Shown in pieces: positions 21,899 through 34,926 of a stretch of DNA of 64,000 bases. Under the pieces are notes generated by a model that was not told the origin of the DNA, did not search any database, and saw only the letters and a program-made list of their open reading frames with translations. The DNA is from Aralia elata (taxonomy: Eukaryota > Streptophyta > Magnoliopsida > Apiales > Araliaceae). Every line of letters begins with the position of its first letter. Positions within the stretch are counted from its first letter, which is position 1. Location of the stretch: positions 69,046,358 through 69,110,357 of the forward strand of contig CM068377.1 in the NCBI GenBank assembly GCA_034770075.1. The letters run 5' to 3'. The position numbers were made by a program, and so were the translations under genes.

Positions 21899-24399
21899 TG
21901 ACGCCCCCAAATTCGAGTACCTTTAAACCCGTGTTTAGTGCACCACGGTACTAAACATACAACAAACATCCATCTATATAAACTCAACAACATGAATGTA
22001 ATTACTACTTATTACAGACATATTCTTACAAATCCAAGTTCTAAGACCTTTAAAGTGTTCATACATAATAATATTCAAAATATTATTTACAATACTTCTA
22101 ACTATTACATATAACAGTTCCATCCTTCACTTGTTCATCTTCCCTTTTCCCTTATCCTTGCCAGAACCTTTTACACATTCAAGCTTTGCTGAAAATATTT
22201 AATTACAAGCAAGGGTGAGCATTTAATTGCCCAACAAGTAATAACAATTAATACTAACAACATAAACAAGAATTAAATATTTTTATTAATGTACATTTCG
22301 ACAAATGAACAATAGTTGTGAAAACATCTAAATCATTTTGAATAACAAAATATTTCGAAACGACATACTGACTATCATGCTGAGCCATCGAAAGACCAAA
22401 AACTTTTGTTCACTTTTGAAAAAGTCTAATAGTAATTCAACTATAAACTGTCATGACTTACAGGCACGGTGGATGATCAGCCCTTTATGCCTTGCGTTGA
22501 TCAACACAACATACTTAAAACGACATTTTTGCGTTTATCGTCACTGCCTTTTGGTGCGGTCGTAATATCCGACTAAATTTTTCCCCAAATAAGGGAGGTT
22601 CATTCTCAGACTTGAGTTCAAACCAAAATAATTCAGTTGGACATCTCTATTTAATATCAATAACATTTCAAAGATTTATTTTTGAATCAATAAAATGTAT
22701 AACATGTGTCTAGCCGAAATCAAATGGCATAGACTATCTTTTGAAACAGTTCAGGTATATTAGAACTTAAAAGAATGCATTATAGCAAAGCTTGAGCAAC
22801 TTATACAATTATAAAAGACTTGTACAAGTTTAACTTTCTTAATTATATACGCAATTTGCGTAATCATAACATACATAGAATATTTTTAAACAACATAACA
22901 CTCGCACATAAATTATAGCACAAGGTCAAAACATTTGCCTTTTGCATTCTTTAATGACTTGACGTTAGTCGTTCTTCACAAGTGTCCTACACATTTAAGT
23001 TCATATACACATACCAATTAGTCATACAACGATGCTAATTAATGGCTTACATTAATCTTTCTTTACTACTGAAAATGTTTCCAACTTATTCAAACTTGGT
23101 TTAGATTACATCTATAAGACTTTGTATCACATCTTGACACTTACATAACACATCCCTAGTACGTCTATGCGAACGCTCACCGCCCAACAACATAGCAGCT
23201 CAGCCCTGGGTTGTCTGCATAACGGCGTTGTCGCACCCAATTTGGCCTTACTTATGACGTTGTCGCACCTCCTTCCAGGTTTTGGTTTTTCTGCGGCACA
23301 GCACGACCACGGTCATTTTTAGCCATAGTTGGCGCTGTCGTGTCTTCATTTAGAGGAAACTCTGTTTAGTGTTTTCGACACTTGCAGATTTCAGGCTCGT
23401 TATACTTATTTTACCATATCCTAACATGCTCATCTGTTGACGGAATGAATTCGTTCCCGAGCCTACAGCTCACATTTCTCATGAACTCCAAAAGCCCTAT
23501 GATTTCAGACTTTTTCACAAACATTCACAATCCACTAACTTAGTCTGAAAGGTACAAAGCTAGGGTTTTTCATACTTAACTATTTCTATAAAAAATTTGT
23601 CATATCTTCGTTATAACTCGTTTCTATTCCATTCCACTTGGAACATTTCCGTAACTCATTTGAGTACATTTCCTACTTTATACACTTTAAATGTTAACAT
23701 ACAAACGATGGTTTAAACTTGTCCATCAAACAACATTAACAACCTATTTTATATCTTATTGGTTTTGGTTCTTTATTAATATTATGTTCTTGCTTAGCAT
23801 GCATTTACCGGGTAAATATTAGTCCTCTAATATCCATAATTCGTATATCACTAAGATCCTTCTATGATCTTTCATATAAACAATATCCACCAACAAGGCA
23901 CTTCCTAACATATTAGAAAGCTTTTAAATAAAAGGGATGAAGTAGATGAGTTTTAGGGTTCTTGTTCTTACCTTTTTGTTCTTGCTTCTTTTTCTTTCTA
24001 GCTTGGTGATCAAAGACTTGATCCCCCTTCGTTCTTTCTCCTTCTTGAATCTCTAACACTTTCTTAGAACTTAAAAGATCTAGTTCTTGATCTTTCTCTC
24101 TTTTTCCTTTTTTCTCTTGCTTTCCTTTTTCCCTCTTTTCTCTCTAGCTCTTGAAATGGAAGATGGATGAAATGGCTAAGTGTTGGATTAACTTAGCTAA
24201 GTCTCCCACCAACTAACCTAACCTCCCCCTAGAGTTAGGTTAACTTAAGTAGGGTTAAGGAACCTAATGATGAGCTAAGGCCTTGTTTGGCTAGCAAAAA
24301 TTGGAATGGAGGGAACCATGCATTTAATGCCTTGTCTAGATAAGGTGAGTCATACCAATGACTCAACATTTGGTCCCCTTGCTCCTCCATGTGCCCGGT
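21899..24399 (-). repeat. Tekay-like LTR, cut by the Athila element
   Basis: The left edge TGACGCCCCCAAATTCGAGTACC resembles the left edge of the LTR at 1787 (TGTGACACCCCCAAATCTAGGTAC). Blocks such as GCCTTGTTTGGCTAG near the right also match. No PBS follows on the left, so on the minus strand this is a 3' LTR or solo LTR. It is interrupted at 24400 by the Athila LTR, and its remainder lies outside the window. No gene is seen inside. Confidence 0.7.
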
Positions 24400-25802
24400 T
24401 GTTTGCCTAAATCTATACTAGCAAAAATACGCAAGTATACACAGTCCACAAGTAATAAAGAGTAAGTAAAGTATCGTTCCCACGAGGAAATTATGTAATT
24501 TATAATAACAAAAATCAATTCTATACTAACTCAATTAAAGTAAACAAAAGATCAATTGTGTATTGGTGTGAAAACTTTAATGAAACTAAGTAAATAAATT
24601 TCGAAAACAGATATTATTGGAAACTTAAGATTACAATTTCACTTATTGCTTCATTTAAATCCATATACTTTCTGTAAATTATGATATATACTTAAGATTG
24701 TTAATCAGGAACTCACCATTATCTAAAACCACTTCTCAGTGTATCCTAGACAAATCAACCCAAATCTACGAAGGTTAGAATTAAGTTGAACACCCTAAAT
24801 AACTAAGTCACTATATCTCTATGTGAATTACAATTAAAAAGGATTTGAAGCTCAGGTTCCTTATCAGATTACATGTGGTGTGTAGGTATATCTCTATCCT
24901 AAACACAAATTATGAATCCCAAACGTAAGTAGAAAACATAATCACATGCTATTATGATCAGATCTAAACCTATAATCCATCTCTCAACTTCATATAGGTT
25001 ATCACAATAATTACTGGCCAAGTAATAAAATAATTAAACTCAAATCATAATAGACAATCTGAAAATATATACAAATAATTAACCAGGAAGCATAGTGATA
25101 AAAACTACACAATAAGATCCATTGTAATCTTAAAAGAAAATTAGTTCATAGCTAAACTGAAATCCATAATCCACAAATTAAATAACATTCAAAATTACAA
25201 ACTAAGAGATAGAGAAGAGAAATAAAACTCTGAAAGTAGCCTCCAATCTCTCCTTAGCTCCGACAATGATTTCTATGTGCTATCCAAATTGCTTCAAGTC
25301 TCCAATTGATTACAAATCAAGAATAAGTCTCTTAATTCATAGATAAATAGAAACTCCTTAAAACTAGCTGTTTATAGTACCTACTAATCGTCCAACATCA
25401 CATAGAAGAGCAACATCACATAGAAGAGATAAGTTTGATTACAAATCAAATTCTAATTCAAAACTTAAAAAGTCAAACTTCAGCTCTTGGTCAACTTCCG
25501 ACCTAGCGCGGTCGCGCTAGGTCCCTGCACAAATCCGGCGCGCCCGCGCAGTCCTTCAGCCGAGCCCCAATCTGGCAACCAGCACGCGCGCGCAGCTCTC
25601 CTTCACATTAACAGTGCGGCCGCACAGCTCTTCAGCACTTCAGACTTTGGCTCTTCAGTACTCCAATTTCCATCAACTTCGGTTCAAATGCAAAGTACCT
25701 ACAAAAACACAAAAAACACATGAAAAGTAACTAGAACTCAAGGATTTCAACAATAATACAGTCAATTGGTATCCAATTCGTAGGTACGAAACCTACTCAT
25801 CA
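24400..25802 (-). repeat. Athila 3' LTR (1403 bp)
   Basis: The ends are TGTTTGCC and CTACTCATCA. On the minus strand it begins TGATGAGTAGG immediately after a TTTGGGGGTAT tract. The block CAAGTATACACAG...TCCCACGAGGAA matches the solo LTR at 17799. Near 25500-25630 it holds GC-rich palindromes, one with 11-bp arms GACCTAGCGCG and CGCGCTAGGTC (25500-25523). Confidence 0.85.
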
Positions 25803-26873
25803 AATACCCCCAAACTTGAACTATTTCTTGTCCCCAAGCAATGCAATACAATGCAAAAGAACAAAACACAATGCATGCAAACTTAAACTAACAATCCTAT
25901 GAATCCAACTAACAAGTATGTATCAAATCACTCTAAGCCTCAGAAATATCCTCAAAGAACTCAACAGCAAATCAAAGCAATATAGAATACTGATCCCAAC
26001 CATTTAGATAAATCAACCTGTCATCACCCAAGTTGTGTGTGTATGTTCCGTAACCATTAAACCTAACTGTAATTTAAATTTAGCCACATAAACACATTTC
26101 TAACAAAAATATGTCAATTTTCATTCAATTTCAGTAACAATTACAAATCCAGTTAAAATAAAGCAAAAACTAAGTATAAGGGCAAGCTGAGGTTTATTTC
26201 TACTCTAATCCTACCACGAGTGCGTTTTATGCTCCATCTCGTGTTTATGCTTTACAGTGCAATGTCAGACTCTATTAGGCTTTTCAAAGTCACCTATGTA
26301 GCGAATTTTCAATCAATGACTCCCAAACCAGACGGTTTTAGGGCACTAGGTGTTAAGACACCCCTAAGGATCTAATTACCCGAATGACAAAGGCCACAGA
26401 GTCCAACTATTCAAAGCATTTATTCATCAAATTTTTTTTGTTTGTTTTTTTTCTTCTTTTTTTTTCATAGCTAATTACCTCATAGATACCCCCAAACTTA
26501 AGCTTTTACCCAATTATCACCTTCATTGCAAAGTCACTGTTTTCTTTCTTATAGTTCCAAGAATATCCCAAATTAAAAAAATAATTATGTAACCCTTGAA
26601 CAACAGCTGAGCAAAACAATCCTTATGATCAGAACAATGTCTCCATATTAACTATCAATGCTGTCGAAGCTAACAAATAAACACGACAACGTCATCATTG
26701 GCATGGTCAATAGCAAACTACTCAAGAATTGGATTCATGCAAAACTAACTAAATGATATGCACTACTAAATAAAGCAAAAATAACACATAAAACTAACCC
26801 CCCCCCCCAAAACACATGATAGACAATGCCCTCATTGTAAAATTAAAGCACAGGGGGAAAGAAAGAAACTCCC
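25803..26873 (-). other. Athila 3' untranslated region with two polypurine tracts
   Basis: The PPT proper, AAGTTTGGGGGTATT on the minus strand, abuts the LTR (25817-25803). A near copy, AAGTTTGGGGGTATC, lies at about 26497-26483. T-rich runs (26430-26466) and a C11 run (about 26799-26809) are also present. I see no open frame of interest in these 1.07 kb. Confidence 0.7.
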
Positions 26874-28025
26874 CTAAGTAGCAGCATCATCATCTCCTGC
26901 ACTGGGCTCGGGCAGAGTATCGGGCGGTGGGTAAGAACTGGTATAACCAAAGATTGGAAACTGAATCTGCACACCCAACTGACCAAAGGCCTGCGTCAAT
27001 TCTCCAGAAAAGGCAGTAGAATAAGTCTAAAAATCAGCATGTAAAGAATATATCCTCCGCTAAAGACGATGTATATCCCTCTTCTGATGCGCATACATCG
27101 TGGTCGTCGCTAGTACTGAAGCCTCTACATCTTCTTCTGCTTCCTCCTCATCCCCCAAAAGAAATCCAAGCCCTCTAGGATAAGACTCGCCACCATCCCA
27201 TACTATGTACCGCTTAATGTGATTATGATCTATATCCTTCATTGGTAGCAATAAAGTCTCGTTCTCCCATGTAACCCCAGCCGCTAGACAAAGACGACTA
27301 ACAATTGAAGCATGTAAGATTCCTCCAGAGGTACTCCCTCGCATAGATCGCAGCATGGATGAGTAAATGAGGGCTCCCACATCAAACAATTTACCCTTGA
27401 GAATCCCAAAGAGCAGTATAGCCCTCTCTTTTATTACATCATTCTGGTACCTTGTAGGAAGCATACTCGCACATATGAAGCCATACCATGCCTTGGCGTA
27501 GCGATTTAGGGCAGTGTGTGGGAAGTGGAGTTTCTGGGTAGTTCTGACCTTGGTAGTCCACTTGGTATCAGGCTTGCACATCACAGAAACAATCATATCC
27601 AAATCAATATCCAAACTCTTGTAGGCCAACCAGTCGGAACCGTCTTCAGGGAGTGTTGGCAGTCGATACAAATTATTGATGGCCTTCTTATCATATCTCA
27701 CTTCCATGCCCCGCATATAAGATATTTTGTTTTGTGTTTCACGAGCATTGGCATAAAATTCACGCACAATTACCATCGGTGCAGGCATAGGAGAATCAAC
27801 AAAAAGTGCCCAGCCATGCTCTATAATCTGTCTCTTTATCATACCATCTTCATAACTCGGCGTCAATTCTCTTTCCACAACAAAATTCTTTCCAAGCCAG
27901 ACATCTAAATAGTTATGTTGAGCAGAAAGATTCACAAACCTATGCGTGTCCAACACATCCCTAGCCTCAATTTCCTCATCACTACTACTCGATGAGGACA
28001 CCACACGCGCTCTCTTGGATGCCAT
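26874..28025 (-). pseudogene. Athila downstream ORF ('putative plant transposon protein' type)
   Basis: The frame starts at the ATG at 28025 (MASKRARV) with an acidic Ser-rich N-terminus and runs 321 codons to TAG at 27062-27060. The same frame continues after that TAG and another (27029-27027) to a natural-looking stop at 26874, ending in an acidic tail. The body (GKNFVVEREL, HGWALFVDSP, VREFYAN, KKAINNLYRLP, AWYGFICASMLPTRY) resembles the plant transposon protein found after pol in Athila elements, the position sometimes called env-like. I see no signal peptide or clear membrane segment. Its function is not established. Both internal TAGs could derive from CAG. Confidence 0.75.
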
Positions 28026-28882
28026 TCAAATATATTGCACAATATAGCAACTTAGCAATTATCACAGAACTCTAATAATGTAACCTAATATAGTAATTCC
28101 AAGTGCTAACAATATTCACTATACTGTAAATATATAACTAACCCAATGTAGCATAAGCAGTTGAAAAGAGATTACCAGAACTTGGAACATGATCAGAGAA
28201 ATCCTAACTGTACACCAATTCTCCGGAACTATGGCGTTGGAACGTGCGAAACGTGGTAGAGAGGTTGAGGTTATGGAGATAACTGTCAGAGATTGTGGGA
28301 AGAAGTTAGGGTTTGAATGTGAGTAGATAATATGTATGCTTGGAAAGATGACAGAAAAGGTTTATGAGGTTAGGGTTTGATTAGAGTTGAAAGAAAGAAG
28401 TTTGGTTTGGATTAGAAATAGGAAAGTGGGAGAAGAAATTCCAATTTGGTTTGGATTGGGAGTGTAGTGTCGAATTTGATTTAATAAGTGGGGCACAATC
28501 GGGTGGGGTTATAAGAATTAGCATCCGGGTCCAGGTCGCGGCGCGCCCACGCAGTTTGGCAGTTCAAAACGGCACGCCCGCGCCGGTGTGACAGAGAGCC
28601 AAAATTTTCTTCTGGCAGACTGCACGCTCGCTCCAGCCTGCCTTGTAATCCCTGCATGGTCGCGCTGCCCTGCATCTTGCTATTGTTCTTCTAGCTCCTC
28701 CTGGCTGCATGACCACTAATTTGACAAGATGCAACCTGTATGAGGCAACGTTCACATATTATACTCCTAAAACAATAAATTAACTACTCTAACTACTAAT
28801 AAAAACACAAAATAGATAAATAAATGGGTTGCCTCCCATTGAGCGCTTGATTTTAAGTCTTTTAGCTTGACTACTTCCTGTT
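28026..28882 (-). other. Spacer between integrase and the downstream ORF
   Basis: This is non-coding. It contains a GC-rich cluster at about 28535-28670 (GCGGCGCGCCCACGC, GCACGCCCGCGCC, GGTCGCGCTGCC) similar to that in the Athila LTR. Short frames in it are products of the GC-rich stretch. Confidence 0.55.
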
Positions 28883-31800
28883 TCATTCCGGATTGGAGAG
28901 AATAACTAAGGATTTCTGGCGATCGTAATCACCACCCCAATAATGCTTTAAGCGTTGTCCGTTGACTTTGAATGGCTCGTTCGACTCAGTTCTTGCTATC
29001 TCTACTTCACCATGGGGGAAGACTTGTTGTATAATGAATGGGCCCGACCATCTTGATTTTAGCTTCCCAGGAAACAATCTCAGTCTTGAATTGTATAGCA
29101 GCACTGCTTGTCCCGGTTCAAACTTCCTTTGTATGATCTTGTGATCGTGCCATTTTTTAGTTTTTCTTTGTAGATTCTAACATTCTCATAGGCTTGCAAG
29201 CGGAATTCATCCAGTTCATTGACCTGTAACAGTCTCTTTTCGCCTGCAGCTTGTAGATCAAAATTCAATTTTCGGATAGCCCAGTACGCTTTATGCTCAA
29301 GTTCAACTAGGAGATGACATGCTTTACCGTACACAAGCTGGTATGGTGACATCCCAATCAGAGTTTTAAATACAGTCTGGTAAGCCCAAAGAGTGTCATC
29401 TAGCTTTAATGACCAATCCCTCCGATTTGGATTCACCACCTTCTCAAGAATCCGTTTCACCTCTCTGTTCGAAACTTCTGCCTGGCCACTTGTTTGGGGA
29501 TGGTACGCAGTTATAATGCTATGCTTTACTGCATATTTGGCCAAGAGAGTTGTGAAAGATTTGTTGCAAAAATGGTTCCCTTGGTCACTAATGATTGCCC
29601 TCGCTGTGCCAAATCTTGTGAAGATGTTTTTCTGGAGAAATTTCAATACCACCTTGGCATCATTTGTTGGTAAAGCAACTGCTTCTACCCATTTCGACAC
29701 GTAATCCACTGCCAGTAGAATGTATTCATTGTTAAAGGATTTTGGGAAAGGACCCATGAAATCCATACCCCAAACATCAAAAATTTCAACTTCTAAAATC
29801 ATGTTTAAGGGCATCTCATTACGTTTTGATATGTTACCCATCCTTTGGCATCTATCACATCTTTGTACGAATTGATGGGCATCTTTGAACAATGTTGGCC
29901 AGTAAAATCCTGCTTGTAACACCTTGGCCGCTGTTTTCTCACCTCCATAATGTCCTCCATACAATGAGTCATGACAATGATGTAAGATGCTATTTGTTTC
30001 GCATTGAGGAATACACCGTCGTATAATCTGATCTGCGCACTGTTTGAATAAAAACGGCTCATCCCATATGTACCTCTTAACATCATGTAAGAACTTCTTT
30101 TTCTGCTGATTTGTCAAATCCGGGGGATAGACGTTGATCACTAAATAGTTAAGAAAATCTGCATACCATGGAATCTCTGAGTTTATCACCAACAATCGCT
30201 CATCTGGGAAGTATTCATTGATCACTGTTTTATCATGCTTTGCCTGTTCCTCATTTTCCAACCTTGATAGATGATCCACCACTTGATTTTCCGTCCCCTT
30301 CCTATCCCGGATTTCCAAGTCAAATTCCTGGAGTAGAAGAATCCATCTAATTAGCCTCGGCTTCACATCTTTCTTTGAAATCAGATATCGTATAGCTGAG
30401 TGATCCGTGAACACCACCATTTTTGTTCCAATTAAGTATGAACGAAATTTATCAAAAGCATATACTACCGCTAGCAACTCCTTCTCGGTAGTCGTATAGT
30501 TAAGTTGAGCATCGGACAATGTTTTGCTAGCATAATAGATGGCATGAAAAACCTTTTCCTTTCGTTGACCTAGAACAACGCCTATAGCATAATCGCTAGC
30601 ATCACACATAAACTCGAACGACACTGACCAATCTGATGCTACTATCACGGGCGATGTGGTTAATTTCTTCTTCGACACCTCAAAAGCCGTCAAACATTCC
30701 TCGTCAAACTTGAATGGAACATCTTTCTCCAATAGACTGTATAAAGGCTTAGAAATTTTAGAAAAGTCCTTTATGAATCTCCTATAAAACCCGGCATGTC
30801 CCAAGAAGCTTCGAATGCCCTTAACTGTAGTTGGGGGAGGTAGATTTTCAATTGTTTCCAGTTTAGCTCGATCTACCTCTAACCCTTTTGATGACAACTT
30901 GTGCCCAAGAATGATCCCCTCTTGCACCATAAAGTGGCATTTTTCCCAATTGAGCACTAAATTGGTTCCCACACATCTTTTCAAAACCAGGATCAGATTT
31001 TCCAAACAACTATCAAAGGAATCACCAAACACCAAAAAATCATCCATGAATACCTCCATATTACGTTCGACCATATCTGAGAAAATAGCCATCACACATC
31101 TTTGGAACGTCGCTGATGCATTACATAATCCAAAAGACATCCTTCAAAAAGCGAAGGTACCATAAGGACAAGTAAAGGTAGTCTTTTCCTGGTCTTTGGG
31201 GGCAATCACTATCTGATTATAGCCAGAATAACCATACAACAAGCAATAAAACTCGTGTCCAACCAGTCTATCTAACATCTGATCGATGAAGGGTAGAGAA
31301 AAGTGATCCTTGCGGGTTACTTTGTTTAGTTTTCTGTAATCCATATAAACCCTCAATCCGATCACTGTCCTTGTCGGTATCAATTCATTATTTTCGTTTT
31401 CCACAACCATCATACCACCCTTTTTAGGCACGCATTGTACTGGACTCACCCATCTGCTATCAGAGATGGGGTAGATGATACCTGCATCAAGCCATTTCAA
31501 AATTTCCTTTTTCACCACGTCTTTCATGATTGAGTTCAGCCTCCTTTGTTGCTCAATTATTGGTTTGGCATCGTCTTCTAAAAGGATCTTATGCATACAA
31601 AATGAGGGGCTAATTCCTTTAATGTCTGCGATGGTCCAACCAATTGCCGATTTGTACTCCTGGAGAACTCGTATCAACTTACTTTCCTGCAATTCGTTAA
31701 GTACAGTTGCAATGATAACAGGCAAAGTAGATGATTCACCTAAATAAGCATACCTGAGATGATTAGGAAGTGGTTTAAGCTCAGGTGTTGGGGGTATTTC

Positions 31801-31926
31801 TAGAGATAACTTCAATCGCTCAAAGGGTTGCTCTGTGCTTTTCAATGGTTCGAACGGGATTTTGAATCGATGTACCCTAGGCAATACATCCAAACCTCTG
31901 AAGATAATCAATAATCTCAGCATCAT
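28883..31926 (-). pseudogene. Athila pol: RT, RNase H, integrase
   Basis: Frame 31926-31147 holds the RT start (GIIYPISDSRWVSPVQCV, YMDYRKLNKVT, LPFIDQMLDRL). A single TGA (31146-31144) separates it from the 686-residue frame 31140-29080. That frame holds the SFGLCNA block, RT active site FMDDFLVF, RNase H (MCDASDYAIG, VFTDHSAIRYL, DHLSR) and integrase with HHCC zinc residues (HCHDSLYGGHYGG, CDRCQRMG) and DDE core (WGMDFMG, ISDQGNHF, GQAEVSNRE). A frameshift near 29090 leads to the C-terminal frame 29104-28883 with the WSGPF block. Catalytic residues are mostly intact, so decay is recent or slight here. Confidence 0.9.
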
Positions 31927-32089
31927 CTAAATCTTCCTCCCCCAACAAGGTAATCTCCAATGGATCCCTAATCATCAGTTGCAAAAATTCATCATCCACG
32001 TCTTTTTTCACCATATCAATTCTAAAACACTCCTCTTCGTCTGTAGGGAACTTCATAGCTTTAAACACATTGAACTTCACTTCTTGGTC
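31877..32089 (-). pseudogene. Athila protease-RT linker
   Basis: The acidic frame 32080-31877 (KFPTDEEECFRIDMV, DPLEITLLGEE) lies between protease and RT and is overlapped by the frame entering RT. It follows the order expected in Athila polyproteins. A stop directly after the protease frame separates it from the upstream part. Confidence 0.65.
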
Positions 32090-32464
32090 TTAAACCCTCA
32101 TAGTTAATTCTCCTTTCTGCACATCAATGTGTGTTCTACCGGTTGCTAAGAATGGTCTCCCAAGTATGATGGGAATGTCTTTGTCCTCTTCGTAATCTAA
32201 TATGATGAAATCAGCTGGAAATATGAACTTATCAACTTTAACAAGTATGTCCTCCACAATTCCTCTCGGGTATGTAACATACCTATCTGCTAGCTGAAGA
32301 GATATGTTTGTAGGTTTCGGTACAGGTAGACCCAACTGAAAGTATATCGATAACGGCATAAGGTTGATACTTGCTCCCAAATCACACAAACATTTATTAA
32401 ATGACAAGTTACCAATGGTGCAAGGAATAGTAAACCTGCCCGGATCTTTCAACTTTGGTGGCAA
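32090..32464 (-). pseudogene. Athila protease
   Basis: The 124-codon frame holds the aspartic protease motif CDLGASINLMPLS and the ILGRPFLATGRTHIDV block that closes the fold. It is a retropepsin-like dimeric protease of the Athila type, with DLGAS instead of the DTGS/DSGA form. Stops at both ends break it from gag and RT. The catalytic Asp is present. Confidence 0.85.
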
Positions 32465-33283
32465 TTACTTTTGGAGCACCGCACTACATTCTTCAGTCAA
32501 AGCCACTGTTTCATAGTCCTCAAGCTTTTTCTTCCTTGACAAGATTCCCTTCATGAACTTAGCGTAACTCGGCATCTGCTCTAAAGCTTCCACAAATGGT
32601 ATGTTAATTTGTAACTTTTTGAAAATTTCGAGGAACTTGGAGAATTGCTTATCTATCTTTTGTTTTTGAGGTCTCCGTGGATATGGAATTGGGGGATATA
32701 TCAATGGTGGTGTTATTTGTTCCTTTTATTTTTCTTTTTGTTCAATCTCAGACTTCTTTCCTTCCTCCTTTGAAAGCTCTACATATTACTCTTCTGGTGG
32801 GCTGCGCGCCCGCGCTGTGTCCCCGTGTATTTCCGGCGCGACCATGCCTTTTGGCAGCAATTGTTTTTCGCTTCTCAATGTGACAACTTGGCATTGTTCC
32901 TTCCCATCTCCTTTCGGATTAACTTTAGTATCACTTGGGAACGCTCTTTGGGGTCGACTATTCAAAACATGAGCTAATTGTCTCAACTGATTCTCCAGAT
33001 TTCTAATTGACACTGCCTAACTTTTCACATTCATATCTACTTGGTTTAATAGCTTATCCTGATCATTCATTCTCCTCTCGGAAGCTGTAATAAAGTTTGT
33101 CAAGCAGTCCTCCAAACTTGGTTTCTTCTCTGCGTGTTGTGGAACTTGATTTTGAAACCCTGGGGATTATGTGGTTTTGGAGGTTGATTTTAAGCTTGTG
33201 TATTGTTGCTCCACAAAAAACTCGGATGATTTCTCCACCCCGGATTATAAGCGTTTTGGTAAGAGTTTGGTGGTTGTTAATAG
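32465..33283 (-). pseudogene. Athila gag, C-terminal part
   Basis: In pieces: the proline-rich YNPGW-type region at the copia junction (33283), SIRNLENQLRQLA (about 33010), a GC-rich insertion-like stretch at 32800-32860 encoding Ala/Arg-rich sequence, then PYPRRPQKQKIDKQFSKFLEIFKKL and ALEQMPSYAKFMKGIL. These blocks are typical of the end of Athila Gag. Stops include a TAG at 33019-33017. Confidence 0.82.
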
Positions 33284-34494
33284 TGAAAGTAGTATGCACA
33301 CAAGCCAATCATATTTGATATGATGTAGCACATACTTTGTAATCTTATTTGTTTGTTAAAGGCATTTTACTTTATCTAAATGGTGTTGTTATATTAAATG
33401 TGATAAACCCATAGTTTTGAGCAATGTTTTTAGAATCATGATGGTGATCATGCTAATGAGATCTAAATTCTAGATAGCTCACAAACTAAAATCGTTCCTA
33501 ATCGATGGATTACTAAAAAGGGAATTAGTGAATCCGGATAGATTAGTACATACGTTGCTTGCTCTTATGAAGAGGATGATTGATCTCATAATCATTTGTG
33601 TGGAGACACTAAAGTAAGTATGTAGGTGCTTATTAGAGAATAAGTTCACTGAACGTGGCTCGCTAAGGAATACCTAATGGAGTTTTACTCGCCTGTCAAT
33701 AGGAATTCCTCTGGTAATAGTAATACAAGTGATCCTTGGACTTGAGATCATCATAGTATCTTGTGTGTGATGAGTTATACTTTGACATATCCCTTAAGAC
33801 CCTTAGGGTATATCAAAGGGTATGATTGAGTATAATAAGTTGCACATGGAGATAGGTGAATGGTCAACAAAGAATCTACCGCTTCTAGTAAAAGGAGTGA
33901 ATGTCCTATGTGATTTGATAAATGACAACTCAGAAGTCTTTGCCCAAAGCAGAATGAAATTAGAAAGAAGTTTCTAATTTGTATTAATCAGAGTTGTTTG
34001 GCAAATTTGTTGGGGGGATGGGGTTTGAGAATTGAAATACATATAATTAAATAAAATAAGACTTGACAGTAATTCCATGTCTTATATTTAATTGGGACAT
34101 TGTATGGTAGAAGGATTGAATTGTACGGTAACTACTCACTAAAAGGTTCTTTCGTGATTAATGTTGAAATCTATATTATCTGAAAAGTCGTTGATCGTTC
34201 AGGGGACTTACCCTTATTGTTTTATTTAAATAAATTAAATAGTTTAATTTATTTATTTAAATAAGATTAGAATTGTTCTAATTGATTTATTCACAACCGG
34301 TTTAATATGGAGAACCTAAAGGGTCACACCGCAAAAGAAAAATATTTATTTAAGAAGTAAATGGCATAATCGTAATAATAAGTTAAGTGTATTTAATTTA
34401 ATCTGTGGAGATGGAATAAATTAAATAGCTTAATATTTATTATTTAATATTTTAAAAATATTAAATGTAAATTAATAAGAGGAGTCTTATTATT

Positions 34495-34530
<36 letters not shown>

Positions 34531-34670
34531 TAATTCCTAAAAGGGTTTGGGAATTAATTAATAAAAGTACTCTCATAAATTCCTAATTGGATTAGGAGTT
34601 TAATTAATTAAAGGAGTTTAATTAAAATAAAAACCCTAATCCTAAATAGTTAATGAGGGTTCCCTATATC

Positions 34671-34678
34671 TATAAATA
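34671..34678 (+). promoter_or_regulatory. Probable TATA box of the copia 5' LTR
   Basis: TATAAATA is conserved in all LTR copies of this family (also 36289-36296 and 61030-61037, and on the minus strand near 16320 and 20215). It is followed about 25-30 bp downstream by a conserved TCATGATTTAGGGTTAG block that may hold the transcription start. Confidence 0.55.
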
Positions 34679-34926
34679 AGGGGAGTCTTATCATGATTTA
34701 GGGTTAGACAGTTACACACTCTTCCATAAGAATTGGAGAGAGAGAGTACTTGCAATTTCTATAGAGATAGAAACTAGGGTTTTGCCAATACCCATCTTCT
34801 TGAACAACTATTATTCCTTGGTGGATCACCTCTAGAGGCCAAACACTTGGGTGGCTAACGTTGATCAAAGGAAGAAATTTAATCAGTGGAATTCAAGGAA
34901 AACGCGAAGGAATTGGAGGTGAACTT

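Noticed and set aside
21706..21993. 95-residue minus-strand frame
   Set aside because: It crosses an LTR edge at 21899 and shows no recognisable motif.
27516..27908. 130-residue plus-strand frame
   Set aside because: A shadow of the Athila downstream ORF on the minus strand.
27060..28025. Envelope glycoprotein in the Athila element
   Set aside because: The position is env-like but I see no signal peptide, transmembrane or fusion segment; the sequence fits the plant transposon protein type instead.
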